Source of the DNA: DASRQZ01 sp964571275
Lineage (GTDB): Bacteria; Myxococcota_A; Polyangia; Fen-1088
Direction of reading: 5' to 3'
Length of the DNA: 64,000 nucleotides
Assembly (NCBI GenBank): GCA_964571275.1
Contig: CAZNCQ010000007.1
Span: 1-64,000, forward strand
The number at the start of each line of letters is the position of its first letter. Position 1 is the first letter of the stretch. The notes below the pieces were generated by a model. That model saw only the letters and a program-made list of their open reading frames with translations, did no database searches and had not been told where the DNA came from. Positions 24,537 through 32,197 of this stretch are shown here, in pieces. The position numbers and the translations under genes were made by a program.

Positions 24537-25283
24537 TCAAGGCGCGTCGACACCCAGCTCGCGGAGCAGCGCGCGGCGGTGCTCGACCGACGGCTCGTCG
24601 ATGCGGACGTCGACAGCGAAGCGACCGTCCCGAAGCACCAGCACGCGGTGAGCCAGTCGGATCGCCTCGTCGACATCGTGGGTGACCAGCAGGACGGCAG
24701 GCTGGTGGACGCCGCATAGCTCTCGCACCAGCGCCTGCATCTGCAGGCGCGTCAACGCGTCGAGTGCCGCGAACGGCTCGTCGAGAAGCAACAGCTCCGG
24801 CTCGCGCACCAGCGCCCGCGCCAGCGCCACCCGCTGTGCTTCGCCGCCCGACAGCGTGGCGGGCCAGGCCTGCGCGTGCGAGAGGAGCCCGACCTCGGCG
24901 AGCGCCTTGCGTGCTGCCGCGCGGTTCGCTTCGGTGCGCGGTTGACCGAGCGTGACGTTCGACGCCACCCGCAGCGACGGGACCAGCCGCGGCTCCTGAT
25001 AGACCGTGGTGCAGACCCGCGGCACCAGCACCACGCCTTGGTCGGCGCGTTCGAGGCCCGCGAGGATCCGCAGGAGCGTGGTCTTGCCCGTGCCGCTCGC
25101 GCCCAGCAATGCGACGAATTCTCCGCGCTGGATCTCGAGGTCCACGTCGGCGAGGACCTGCTTCGCGCCGAACGTTTTGCGGAGGCCGCGCACGAACACC
25201 GCCTGGCGCCCGGGTCCGTGCAGCGCCGGCGACGAGGACGAAGCGCGAACGGGATCAGGTGGTGCCACCGAGAGCGCGCTCAT
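24537..25283 (-). CDS. ssuB: SsuB/TauB-like ABC importer ATPase
   Basis: A 248-residue ATPase with all motifs: Walker A LLGASGTGKTT, Q-loop VYQEPRLVPSL, signature LSGGEAQRVALARAL, Walker B LLLLDEPFAALD and H-loop LLVTHDVDEAI. The sequence is typical of the nitrate/sulfonate/taurine group. It would power the permease encoded immediately upstream, with a four-base ATGA overlap between the permease stop and this ATG at 25283. A much longer open frame upstream overlaps the permease and is a shadow. With the binding lipoprotein encoded divergently at 26449 the set makes a complete importer for a sulfonate-like compound. Confidence 0.88.
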   Translation of the reverse strand: MSALSVAPPDPVRASSSSPALHGPGRQAVFVRGLRKTFGAKQVLADVDLEIQRGEFVALLGASGTGKTTLLRILAGLERADQGVVLVPRVCTTVYQEPRLVPSLRVASNVTLGQPRTEANRAAARKALAEVGLLSHAQAWPATLSGGEAQRVALARALVREPELLLLDEPFAALDALTRLQMQALVRELCGVHQPAVLLVTHDVDEAIRLAHRVLVLRDGRFAVDVRIDEPSVEHRRALLRELGVDAP

Positions 25284-26176
25284 CGCATCGCGCTCCCGCG
25301 CCGCCAGGGCATCAGCGTCCGCTCCAGCACGCGAATGAACGCATCGAGTAACAGGCCCAGCGTCGCGTAAAACACGATGCACAAGACCATGTAGTCCTGC
25401 CGGTAGTACTGCTTGGCCAGCAAGACCAGATAGCCGATCCCTTGGGTGGTGCCGACCTGCTCGGCGGCGATGAGACCGACCACGCTGATAGCCATGCAGA
25501 TCCGCAGCGCCATGAGCAGGTTCGGGAGCGCGCCGGGCAGGATCACCATGGCCAGCAGCCGCCATCCGTGCAAGCCGAAGCTGCGGGCCGCTTCCACCAG
25601 CTTGCGATCGACGCCTCGAACCCCGAGGTACGAGTAGGCGTACATCGGAAACGCGGACGCGGCGGCGATGAGGACGATCTTGAACCGCTCGTCGATCCCG
25701 AACCACGAAATCAGCAGCGGGACCAGCGCCAGGAACGGCACCGAGCGGAGCATCTGCATCGTTGGATCGACCAGCTCTTCTCCGAGCGCGGTCAGGCCCG
25801 CGATGACGCCGAACGTGAGGCCCACGCTGACCCCCAGCGCCAGGCCGAGCCCCGCGCGGTAGAGGGAAGCCAGCAGGAACGCACTGAGCTCGCCGCTCTG
25901 CTTGAGATCGACGAGAGCGCTCACGACCTCGCGCGGTGAAGCCAGCACCGCCTCCGGAATGCGCCCCGTGGCGGTGCCGTACCACCAGCCCGCGAAGAGC
26001 ACGACCGGTATGCTGGCTCGCAGAAGGATCGACAGTTTCCGAGAGCGCGTGCGGACTCCCAGATAGCGGGGCGCCCGCAGCAGCGCCACCTCGGGGCGAA
26101 CGGATCGCAGATCCGGTCCGCTGGAGACCGACAGTCCCGCGCTGACCGAAGTCGGAGCCAGCGGGTCAATATCCAT
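25280..26176 (-). CDS. ssuC: SsuC/TauC-like ABC importer permease
   Basis: A 298-residue inner-membrane protein with about six helices in the region 45-285. The EAA-like loop VEAARSFGLHGWRLLAMVILPGALPNLL contacts the ATPase. RIPEAVLASPREVVSAL near the start and the ending LLDAFIRVLERTLMPWR are typical of sulfonate permeases. Three in-frame ATGs lie at 26194, 26185 and 26176. The predicted -10 box covers 26192-26197, so the first cannot be transcribed whole and the second would be leaderless; 26176 is chosen. The promoter is covered by the GTCT-N8-AGAC palindrome, so this importer seems to be under a repressor rather than sigma54. Confidence 0.85.
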   Translation of the reverse strand: MDIDPLAPTSVSAGLSVSSGPDLRSVRPEVALLRAPRYLGVRTRSRKLSILLRASIPVVLFAGWWYGTATGRIPEAVLASPREVVSALVDLKQSGELSAFLLASLYRAGLGLALGVSVGLTFGVIAGLTALGEELVDPTMQMLRSVPFLALVPLLISWFGIDERFKIVLIAAASAFPMYAYSYLGVRGVDRKLVEAARSFGLHGWRLLAMVILPGALPNLLMALRICMAISVVGLIAAEQVGTTQGIGYLVLLAKQYYRQDYMVLCIVFYATLGLLLDAFIRVLERTLMPWRRGSAMR

Positions 26177-26179
26177 TAC

Positions 26180-26220
26180 AGACATATGTCTCATATACTA
26201 GACGGCAGTTGAGAGGACAA
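26180..26220 (-). promoter_or_regulatory. Promoter and GTCT-N8-AGAC operator of the ssuCB-like genes
   Basis: On the minus strand TTGTCC (26220-26215) and TATATG (26197-26192) are 17 bp apart. GTCTAGTATATGAGAC (26203-26188) covers the -10 box and differs by one base from the element at 4963. A second palindrome, AGACATATGTCT (26180-26191), overlaps it. Confidence 0.6.
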
Positions 26221-26224
26221 GATC

Positions 26225-26259
26225 GCAGCAAGGCGAGCGCCTTGCTGCGCTCGCAGCAA
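26225..26259. promoter_or_regulatory. Interlocked palindromes between ssuC-like and binding-protein genes
   Basis: GCAGCAAGGC-GAGC-GCCTTGCTGC (26225-26248) is a perfect 10-bp inverted repeat. It overlaps a second perfect one, TTGCTGCG-CT-CGCAGCAA (26242-26259). Both are built from the GCTGC/GCAGC halves seen upstream of the sigma54 promoters. Confidence 0.5.
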
Positions 26260-26419
26260 CCACGGCGCGGAATTGCGTCTGGGGCAGCAGTCGAGCACCC
26301 GAGCTCCGGCCGCCAACCGGTCGCAATAGGCTCGGACGCTGCTCGAGACGTTCACGGCGACCGCAGCGGAGCACGTCCCGTACCAGCCGGCGCGAGGAGC
26401 ATCGCCCGCTGTCTCGGTT

Positions 26420-26435
26420 GGGAACGACTCTTGCT
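26420..26435 (+). promoter_or_regulatory. Possible sigma54 promoter of the binding protein-methyltransferase gene
   Basis: GGGAACG-ACTC-TTGCT has GG and GC ten bases apart and a perfect -12 half. The predicted start near 26446 is only three bases before the ATG at 26449, so either the mRNA is leaderless or the match is fortuitous. Confidence 0.4.
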
Positions 26436-26448
26436 GCGATTCCAGCCA

Positions 26449-28299
26449 ATGCGCTCAACAGGTTGGCTCGCCGGATATCGTTCTTGCCCGATCCCGATCG
26501 CGTTCCTCTCGATCACGCTCGCCGCAAACGGCTGCAAACGAAATGGAGCGGACAGCTCTGCTTCGCCGCCTTCGCCCGAGCAAACGGCGAACACCAGCGC
26601 TCCAGCGAGGCCGGCGTTCGAGCCGATTGTCGTGCGCTTCTCCGATCAGGCCAACGCCGGCGTCTTCGCTTATGCCAAGCGGGAGCACATCCTGGAACGC
26701 GAGCTGGCCAAGGTGAACGCCACCATCGAGTGGGTTCAGGCTCCCGGCGCATTCAGCGCCAGCTTCGACGCCATGAACTCCGGCGCCATCAACACCTCGG
26801 GCGGCGCCATCAGTCCCATCATCGGAGCGCTCTCGCACAACCTCAAGTTCAAGATCTACGGCATCGCCGATCCGGGCAGCACGCTGCGGGCCGGAATCAT
26901 CTCGCCGCCGAACAGCTCCATTCGCACGGTGAGAGATCTCGTGGGGAAGAGGGTCGCGGTGAACTGGGCCGCGCACGGCGACTACATCTTGTTGAAGGCG
27001 CTGGCAAACGCAGGGATCCCGGCGAACAAGGTCGAGCGCGTGCCGATCCAGCCGCCCGACGCGGCCGCCGCGTTTGCCACTGGGAAGATCGACGCCTGGT
27101 CGACCTTCGGGACCTTCTTCAACACGGCCCTCCGCAACGGCGCCCATCTGCTGGTTGTCGAGAAGGACATCGGGTCCGACGACGTGGGCGTACTGGCGGC
27201 CAACGAAGCGGTGCTGAGCAAGAACCCGGCCGCGTTTCAGACGATTCTGCGGGTATCCCAGGAGCTGACCGCGCTGGCCCACCAGAGCCCCGAGAAGTTC
27301 CAGAACGTCAACACCGACAAGGGGCCGACCGCGCTCTCGGGTGAAGAGCTGCGCAACGCGATCGAAGATTCGCGCGTGGTGCCCGTCTTCCGCGTTCCCA
27401 CCGCAAACGATCGCGCGCGCATCGCGAGCGTGTCCGAGATGTTCTTCGCCAACAAGTCGATCGACCGGAGAATCTCGGTTGACGAGATCGTCTTCGACGT
27501 CGACCAGGCCGCGGCATTGCGGACGGCCATCGCCTCTCCGGAGCGTCCCGCGGCCGAGATCGCGCGCGATCGCTGGCGCCACCCGGCCGAGACGCTCGGC
27601 TTCTTCGGCATCCGCGGCAACCAAAACGTCGTCGAGCTGTGGCCGGGCACCGGCTGGTACACCGCGATCCTGGCGCCGCTCGTCGCCGAGAAGGGGACTC
27701 TGACGGTGATCAGCCCCGAGGTCAAACCGGAGGCCGACGGCGGCGCCGGTGCGGTGGCGGAGCTGCTCACCAAGAAGTACAGCGAGCGCCTTGCGGCTAG
27801 CCCGGCGGTCTACGGCAAGGTGCGCGCTCACGCCATCGACACCGCGACCGATTTCTCGTTGGGACCCGATGAATCCGCCGACGCGGTGGTGACCTTCCGC
27901 AACTTTCACAACTGGGTCAAAGCCGGGATCGCCGCGCGCGTGCTCGAGGCCGCGTTTCGCGTCCTCAAGCCAGGCGGTGTGTTCGGGGTGGAAGAGCACC
28001 GCGCAGCCGCCGCCGACGCAACCGTCGAAGACGTCGTTCACAAAATCGATGAGACCGGCTATGTGCCCGAGGCGTACGTGATCGCGCTGGCAACCAAAGT
28101 CGGTTTCTCGCTCGACGGGCGCTCGGAAGCGAACGCCAACCCTCTCGACACCAAGGACTGGCCCAAAGGTGTCTGGACGCTGCCCCCCACGCTGAAGCTC
28201 GGCGATCAAGACCGCGCCAAGTATCAAGCGATCGGCGAGAGTGACCGGATGACGCTGCGGTTTCGCAAGCCCGGCATCAGCCCGCACGCCCAAAGGTGA
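26449..28299 (+). CDS. SsuA-like binding lipoprotein fused to a methyltransferase-like domain
   Basis: A 616-residue fusion. Residues 1-30 are a lipoprotein signal (PIPIAFLSITLAANGC), so it should be membrane-anchored and periplasmic. Residues about 55-360 are a sulfonate-type binding domain (RFSDQANAGVFAYAKREHI, NTSGGAISPIIGAL, VRDLVGKRVAVNWAAHGDYILLKAL, KIDAWSTFG). Residues about 365-605 resemble the predicted secreted methyltransferases of COG4798: DRWRHPAETLGFFGIRGNQNVVELWPGTGWYTAILAPLV gives the AdoMet motif I, and AFRVLKPGGVFGVEEHR is a late strand motif. AdoMet is not expected in the periplasm, so the second domain may bind another ligand. The longer open frame up to 26209 lacks a signal peptide. 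It is divergent from ssuCB and likely supplies its binding protein. Confidence 0.78.
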   Translation: MRSTGWLAGYRSCPIPIAFLSITLAANGCKRNGADSSASPPSPEQTANTSAPARPAFEPIVVRFSDQANAGVFAYAKREHILERELAKVNATIEWVQAPGAFSASFDAMNSGAINTSGGAISPIIGALSHNLKFKIYGIADPGSTLRAGIISPPNSSIRTVRDLVGKRVAVNWAAHGDYILLKALANAGIPANKVERVPIQPPDAAAAFATGKIDAWSTFGTFFNTALRNGAHLLVVEKDIGSDDVGVLAANEAVLSKNPAAFQTILRVSQELTALAHQSPEKFQNVNTDKGPTALSGEELRNAIEDSRVVPVFRVPTANDRARIASVSEMFFANKSIDRRISVDEIVFDVDQAAALRTAIASPERPAAEIARDRWRHPAETLGFFGIRGNQNVVELWPGTGWYTAILAPLVAEKGTLTVISPEVKPEADGGAGAVAELLTKKYSERLAASPAVYGKVRAHAIDTATDFSLGPDESADAVVTFRNFHNWVKAGIAARVLEAAFRVLKPGGVFGVEEHRAAAADATVEDVVHKIDETGYVPEAYVIALATKVGFSLDGRSEANANPLDTKDWPKGVWTLPPTLKLGDQDRAKYQAIGESDRMTLRFRKPGISPHAQR

Positions 28300-28327
28300 C
28301 CGCGGTCGCGCCTGGTGACGTCTCGCC

Positions 28328-28939
28328 CTACGACGCCGCCGCGAGCGGCGCCTGCGCCGGAGCCGCCGCCTTGCGGTCCCGCAAGAGCGGCAACACTTCC
28401 TGCCCCACGCGAAAGGCCTCTTCCAGGTGCGGCGCGCCGTCTAGGATGAAGGTCGAAAGTCCGATGTCCTGATACTCCTCCAGGCGTTCCGCGACCTGCT
28501 CGTAACTGCCGACTAGCGCAGGCACCGGCCCCAACAGGTTCATCCCAGCCCAGAGGTTGGTTGACACGACAAGGTCCTCGACGCGGTCGATCGAGCCGCC
28601 GCGCAGGGCCGCCTGTCGCGCGCGACCCGTCGAATCGGCCCCAGCCGCCGCCGCCCGACGCTGGAGGATGCTCCGATCGACCAGCTTGGCGAACTTGCGC
28701 ACGTCCGCCCAGGCCTCCTCTTCTGTGTCGCGCGCGATGATGTCGACTCGTGTGCCGAAACGAAGGGTCCGCCCCGCGGCACCCGCCAGATCGGTGAGAC
28801 GAGACACGATCTCCTTGAGCTGCCCCGGGGGTTCAGCCCAGGTCAGATGCACGTCGCTGACCTGGGCAGCCACCTCCAGCGCGGCGTTCGACGAGCCCGA
28901 GAAGTAGATGGTGGGAAGCGAATGAAGTCCGTGCCAGGT
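28328..28939 (-). pseudogene. ssuD: 3' remnant of an SsuD-like alkanesulfonate monooxygenase
   Basis: Reading upstream in frame from the stop at 28328 gives about 203 codons that match the C-terminal half of FMNH2-dependent alkanesulfonate monooxygenase. TIYFSGSSNAALEVAAQVSDVHLTWAEPPGQ, LRFGTRVDIIARDTEEEAW and FILDGAPHLEEAFRVGQEVLPLL are recognisable in order. A TAG at 28940-28942 ends the frame, and no N-terminal 180-200 residues are found upstream, where the flavin-site and substrate residues would be. The remnant could still be translated from an internal ATG at 28873 but cannot be active. Its loss next to intact DszA/DszB-like genes suggests that the alkanesulfonate route was abandoned. 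Confidence 0.8.
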
Positions 28940-29006
28940 CTAAGCCGAACCAGGGATTGCAGCGACGCGCCGGTTGGCCGTGCCTGACTGCTGATCATCG
29001 CGCACC

Positions 29007-29026
29007 GCTGCTTCCCGCGCAGCAGC
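29007..29026. promoter_or_regulatory. Orphan GCTGCT-N8-AGCAGC dyad
   Basis: GCTGCT-TCCCGCGC-AGCAGC has perfect arms, and its spacer resembles the one at 9186-9193. It lies upstream of the broken ssuD remnant with no sigma54 promoter nearby, as if left behind when the 5' part of that gene was deleted. Confidence 0.5.
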
Positions 29027-29043
29027 CATAGCGGCTAGAACGC

Positions 29044-29556
29044 TCACACGACCTCGTACTCGAGCTGCCCCTCGCGTCCGATGGGTCCGCCTTCGATCCG
29101 GATCATCTTTGCCGGCCCTTCGCGCCAGGGTGAGTGCATCGCGCCTTCGTTATAGGTGCGGGCGTGACCGGGCGTCAGCTCATAGGTCGTGATCTTTCGG
29201 ACTTTACCTGGTTGACCAGGCGCCGCCTTCTGCACCACTTCCCACTCGTCCATGAACGTCGTTCCCGTCGCCTGCCCATAGATGGCCCAGTAGGCGCCGT
29301 GATCGTGAGGCTTTGTCCGGCGCGCTTCCTTGAAAACGTGGCCCAAGACCACGAACCCGAGCTCGGCGTCCTTGTAAAGCACCCGTCGCTGCTCGTCTTG
29401 CGGTCCGAGCTGTTCGGCAACGAATGCCTGGTCACGCAGCAATTCCTCGAGCAGCAAGCGCACCCGATCGCGGCCGGACGGTCCGGGGTCAACGGAGAGG
29501 ACCTCATGAGCTCGCCGGCCAAACTCTTCCACGCGCTGAGACATGTGCACTGTCAT
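29044..29556 (-). CDS. Cupin-fold predicted metal-dependent dioxygenase (COG5553-like)
   Basis: A 170-residue protein with a helical N-terminus and a double-stranded beta-helix. TKPHDHGAYWAIYGQATGTTF carries the metal-binding His pair of cysteine-dioxygenase-like cupins, and YNEGAMHSPWREGPAKMIRIEGG carries the later His strand. The family is related to cysteine dioxygenase, which oxidises thiols to sulfinates, so a thiol or sulfur substrate would fit the island; this is inference. The frame is open to a TTG at 29574, but ATGs at 29556 and 29544 are better starts. No ribosome site is obvious. It is divergent from receptor 2 and is followed by the broken ssuD. Confidence 0.68.
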   Translation of the reverse strand: MTVHMSQRVEEFGRRAHEVLSVDPGPSGRDRVRLLLEELLRDQAFVAEQLGPQDEQRRVLYKDAELGFVVLGHVFKEARRTKPHDHGAYWAIYGQATGTTFMDEWEVVQKAAPGQPGKVRKITTYELTPGHARTYNEGAMHSPWREGPAKMIRIEGGPIGREGQLEYEVV

Positions 29557-29616
29557 TTGCAACTTCACGACCAACGACTCGCGCGGCGCCTATCGCGCAG
29601 CCTTGAACCGCTGTTG

Positions 29617-29631
29617 CTGCTGAACGAGCAG
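29617..29631. promoter_or_regulatory. Candidate activator dyad upstream of receptor 2
   Basis: CTGCT-GAACG-AGCAG is a perfect 5-bp dyad with a shorter spacer than the 8-bp type. It lies 62-76 bp upstream of the sigma54 promoter at 29693. Confidence 0.4.
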
Positions 29632-29692
29632 AGCTTCTTGATGTTTGCGTCGCCGCAAGCAGGCAGTGGTCTTTGCCCGGCGCGCAATTGCG

Positions 29693-29708
29693 TGGTGCGA
29701 CCCTTGCA
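29693..29708 (+). promoter_or_regulatory. Sigma54 promoter of receptor 2 and DszB-like 3
   Basis: TGGTGCG-ACCC-TTGCA has GG and GC ten bases apart and a perfect TTGCA. The predicted start near 29719 leaves 21 nt, including GAAGAGGAG, before the GTG at 29740. Confidence 0.65.
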
Positions 29709-29739
29709 CACAATTGCGGACGAAGAGGAGACGAACGGA

Positions 29740-32151
29740 GTGCTCTTGTACACAAAGACTTCTTCCGGCTGGCAAGCGCGTGCTGGCAAGCGACGGCTCG
29801 CGCGCCACGTGATTGCGACCGGCGGCTTGCTGTTTGGTCTCGTCGGTCGTGCCTCCGGTCAAGCGCCTGCCGCGCCGCCGTCAGACCCGGGATCCATTGC
29901 TGCTCCGGTAGCGCAGCCCCCAGCCGATCCGCTCCAACCAGCGCCCACCCCGGTCGCAAACCAAACGCCGGCGGCTGCTGCGCCGGCAACGGCTGCGCCG
30001 ACGCTGAAGCAGGTCGTGGTCACCGCGGAGCGCCGCGAACAGACTTTACAGTCGGTGGCGAGCGCGGTGAGCGTCCTGCAGGGCGACGCCTTGACAGAAA
30101 ACCAGATCGGCCGATCCGCCAGCGAGATCCTGACCTACGTCCCGAACGCCTCCGCGGTCACGCAGCAGCATGGACGGCCGCGGTGGTGGATCCGCGGCGT
30201 GGGAACCGGCCAGCAGCAGCTCGATTTCTCGAACCCCATCGGCTTCTATCTCGACGACGTCTACATCAGCAACGCCAGCTCGACCGGTTTCCCGCTGTTC
30301 GATCTGGATCGCGTCGAGGTGCTACGCGGCCCGCAAGGGACGCTGTGGGGGAAGAACACCACCGGCGGCGCGATCAACATCGTCACACGCAAGCCGGACT
30401 TCACCTCAGACGGTTACCTCCGTTTCGACGACGGGACCTTTAACGATCGCATCATCGAGGGAGCGGCGGGCCAGACGATCTGGAAAGACCGCTTGGCAGC
30501 CCGGGTGTCCTTCCACTACGAAGCCCGGGGCGGCAGGTTCAACAATCTCTACACCGGCCTGTCCGACGGTCAGTTTCAGGATGGAGCTGTCCGGTTGCAG
30601 CTTCTCGGCCGGATCACGCCCGACTTCGAAGTGACCGGCAACGTTCACTTCAGGCAATACGCAACCCAGGGCGGCATCGCGAGCACCTCCAGCAATGCCC
30701 CGAATGGCGCGTACCTGCAGGGCTACGTGCCAAGCAACGATATCAATACGGTCGATACGAACGCGCCCGCCAGCGACAACGTGACGCAGAACGGGGCGTT
30801 CCTGAACCTCAGGTGGCGCTCCGGCGGCTACACCGTGACTGCCATTTCGGCTTACGAAGACTACCGCGACCGAGCCCTGAGCGACTCGGACAGCACCCCT
30901 ATCGAGGTGAGCCGGGGCTGGACGCAGGCGCGATCGTATCAGTTCACGGAGGAGTTGCGGGTGGCGTCGCCGAGAGCCCGGAAGGTCAGCGTGGTCGCCG
31001 GCGCGTTTTTCTTTCACGAGAACATCGTCAGCGATTCGGTGACGGCCAAGCTCCCCGGACAACCGCTGGAGGCGCCCGGGCCAACCAATTACGCGCACAC
31101 CGAGTTCGAGCACGTGGCGAACAGCGGCGCGGTGTTCGGAAGCGCCACCGTGAACGTCGTCGAGCACATCAGCGTGACGGGTGGCGTGCGCTTCACGACG
31201 GAGACCCGCCGCCTGAGCTTCTTGCGCGAGGCGACCCCCTCCAGCGCGAACGCCACGTTCACGGACCTCGGTCAGTGGTGGCTCCCGTCGTCGGTCAGCA
31301 CGCCGCTGACCAACTGGTTTCAGGCGAACCCGTCGAACACCTGGAACAACCTGACCGGGGACATCACGCCACAGGTCGAGCTCACGAAGCAGGCGCAGAT
31401 CTACTTCCGCTTCGCTCACGGCGCAAAGTCGGGCGGGTACAACACCGCAGCGACCACGGCCTCGGCGCTAAACGTCGTCGAGCCCGAGACGCTGGACGAC
31501 TTCGAGGTCGGCGCCAAGACCAGCTGGTTCGGGAACCGGCTGATCGTCAACGCCAGCGCCTTTCGTTACAACTACCATAACATCCAGGTGAACGTGGTCG
31601 GGCCGCTACCGCCCACCAACACTTCGGTCTCGTACCTGCAGAACGCCGGCGCCGGGCGCGTGAACGGCGGCGAGCTGGAGATCGACGCGCTCCCCTTCAG
31701 CAACCTGCGCCTCAGCGAGGCCCTGGGCCTCCTCGACGCAAAGTACACCGACTTCCAGGTGCTGAACGGCCCGAACTACTCCGGCAATCAATTCGTCCGC
31801 TCGCCCCACGTTGACTCGATCCTGACCGCCAACCTCCGGATCCCACTTGGTCCGGGACGGACACCCCGGCTGGTGATCTCCGGCGACTGGCATTTCCAGA
31901 GCCGGCAATTCCACTACGCCAACAACCAGACCGATCCCTTCCTGCAAACGCCGGCCTTCTCGTTGATCAACGCGCGCGCCGCCCTGGTCAGCCCCGACGA
32001 GAAAGTGTCGCTCACGGTCTACTCGAACAACCTCGCAGACGTCCATTACCGCCAGCACAGCGGCTCGGGCGCAGCCGGCGCGACCGGCGACGTCGTCGAT
32101 TGGGGCGACCCGCGCACCGTCGGCGTCTCGCTGCTCGCGCGCTGGTGGTGA
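29740..32151 (+). CDS. TonB-dependent outer-membrane receptor 2
   Basis: An 803-residue receptor closely related to receptor 1; the plug segments around RPRWWIRGVGTGQQQLDFSNP and much of the barrel are identical or nearly so. The start is GTG at 29740 after GAAGAGGAG. The frame is open far upstream, but that stretch overlaps the cupin gene. A signal peptide (HVIATGGLLFGLVGRASGQ) is followed by a Pro/Ala spacer of only about 50 residues, half that of receptor 1. The TonB-box region is LKQVVVTAERREQ, VEVLRGPQGTLWGKNTTGG marks the plug, and the barrel ends GVSLLARWW. DszB-like 3 follows after 46 bp in the same unit. The two receptors probably differ in external loops and so in ligand. Confidence 0.87.
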   Translation: MLLYTKTSSGWQARAGKRRLARHVIATGGLLFGLVGRASGQAPAAPPSDPGSIAAPVAQPPADPLQPAPTPVANQTPAAAAPATAAPTLKQVVVTAERREQTLQSVASAVSVLQGDALTENQIGRSASEILTYVPNASAVTQQHGRPRWWIRGVGTGQQQLDFSNPIGFYLDDVYISNASSTGFPLFDLDRVEVLRGPQGTLWGKNTTGGAINIVTRKPDFTSDGYLRFDDGTFNDRIIEGAAGQTIWKDRLAARVSFHYEARGGRFNNLYTGLSDGQFQDGAVRLQLLGRITPDFEVTGNVHFRQYATQGGIASTSSNAPNGAYLQGYVPSNDINTVDTNAPASDNVTQNGAFLNLRWRSGGYTVTAISAYEDYRDRALSDSDSTPIEVSRGWTQARSYQFTEELRVASPRARKVSVVAGAFFFHENIVSDSVTAKLPGQPLEAPGPTNYAHTEFEHVANSGAVFGSATVNVVEHISVTGGVRFTTETRRLSFLREATPSSANATFTDLGQWWLPSSVSTPLTNWFQANPSNTWNNLTGDITPQVELTKQAQIYFRFAHGAKSGGYNTAATTASALNVVEPETLDDFEVGAKTSWFGNRLIVNASAFRYNYHNIQVNVVGPLPPTNTSVSYLQNAGAGRVNGGELEIDALPFSNLRLSEALGLLDAKYTDFQVLNGPNYSGNQFVRSPHVDSILTANLRIPLGPGRTPRLVISGDWHFQSRQFHYANNQTDPFLQTPAFSLINARAALVSPDEKVSLTVYSNNLADVHYRQHSGSGAAGATGDVVDWGDPRTVGVSLLARWW

Positions 32152-32197
32152 AAGCTACGCCACACCTACCCACGACGATCCCCAAGGAGGAGAACAG

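Noticed and set aside
25284..25985. Long upstream extension of the ssuB-like frame
   Set aside because: It overlaps the well-conserved ssuC-like gene on the same strand and has Arg/Gly-rich shadow composition.
29558..29573. A GG-N10-GC match (TGGTCGTGAAGTTGCA, minus strand) as a sigma54 promoter for the cupin gene
   Set aside because: The predicted start falls downstream of the ATG at 29556 and at the next ATG, so it could serve only a leaderless, shortened product.
29134..29739. N-terminal extension of receptor 2 by about 200 residues
   Set aside because: It is antisense to the cupin gene, lacks any receptor feature, and would hide the signal peptide that begins after the GTG at 29740.
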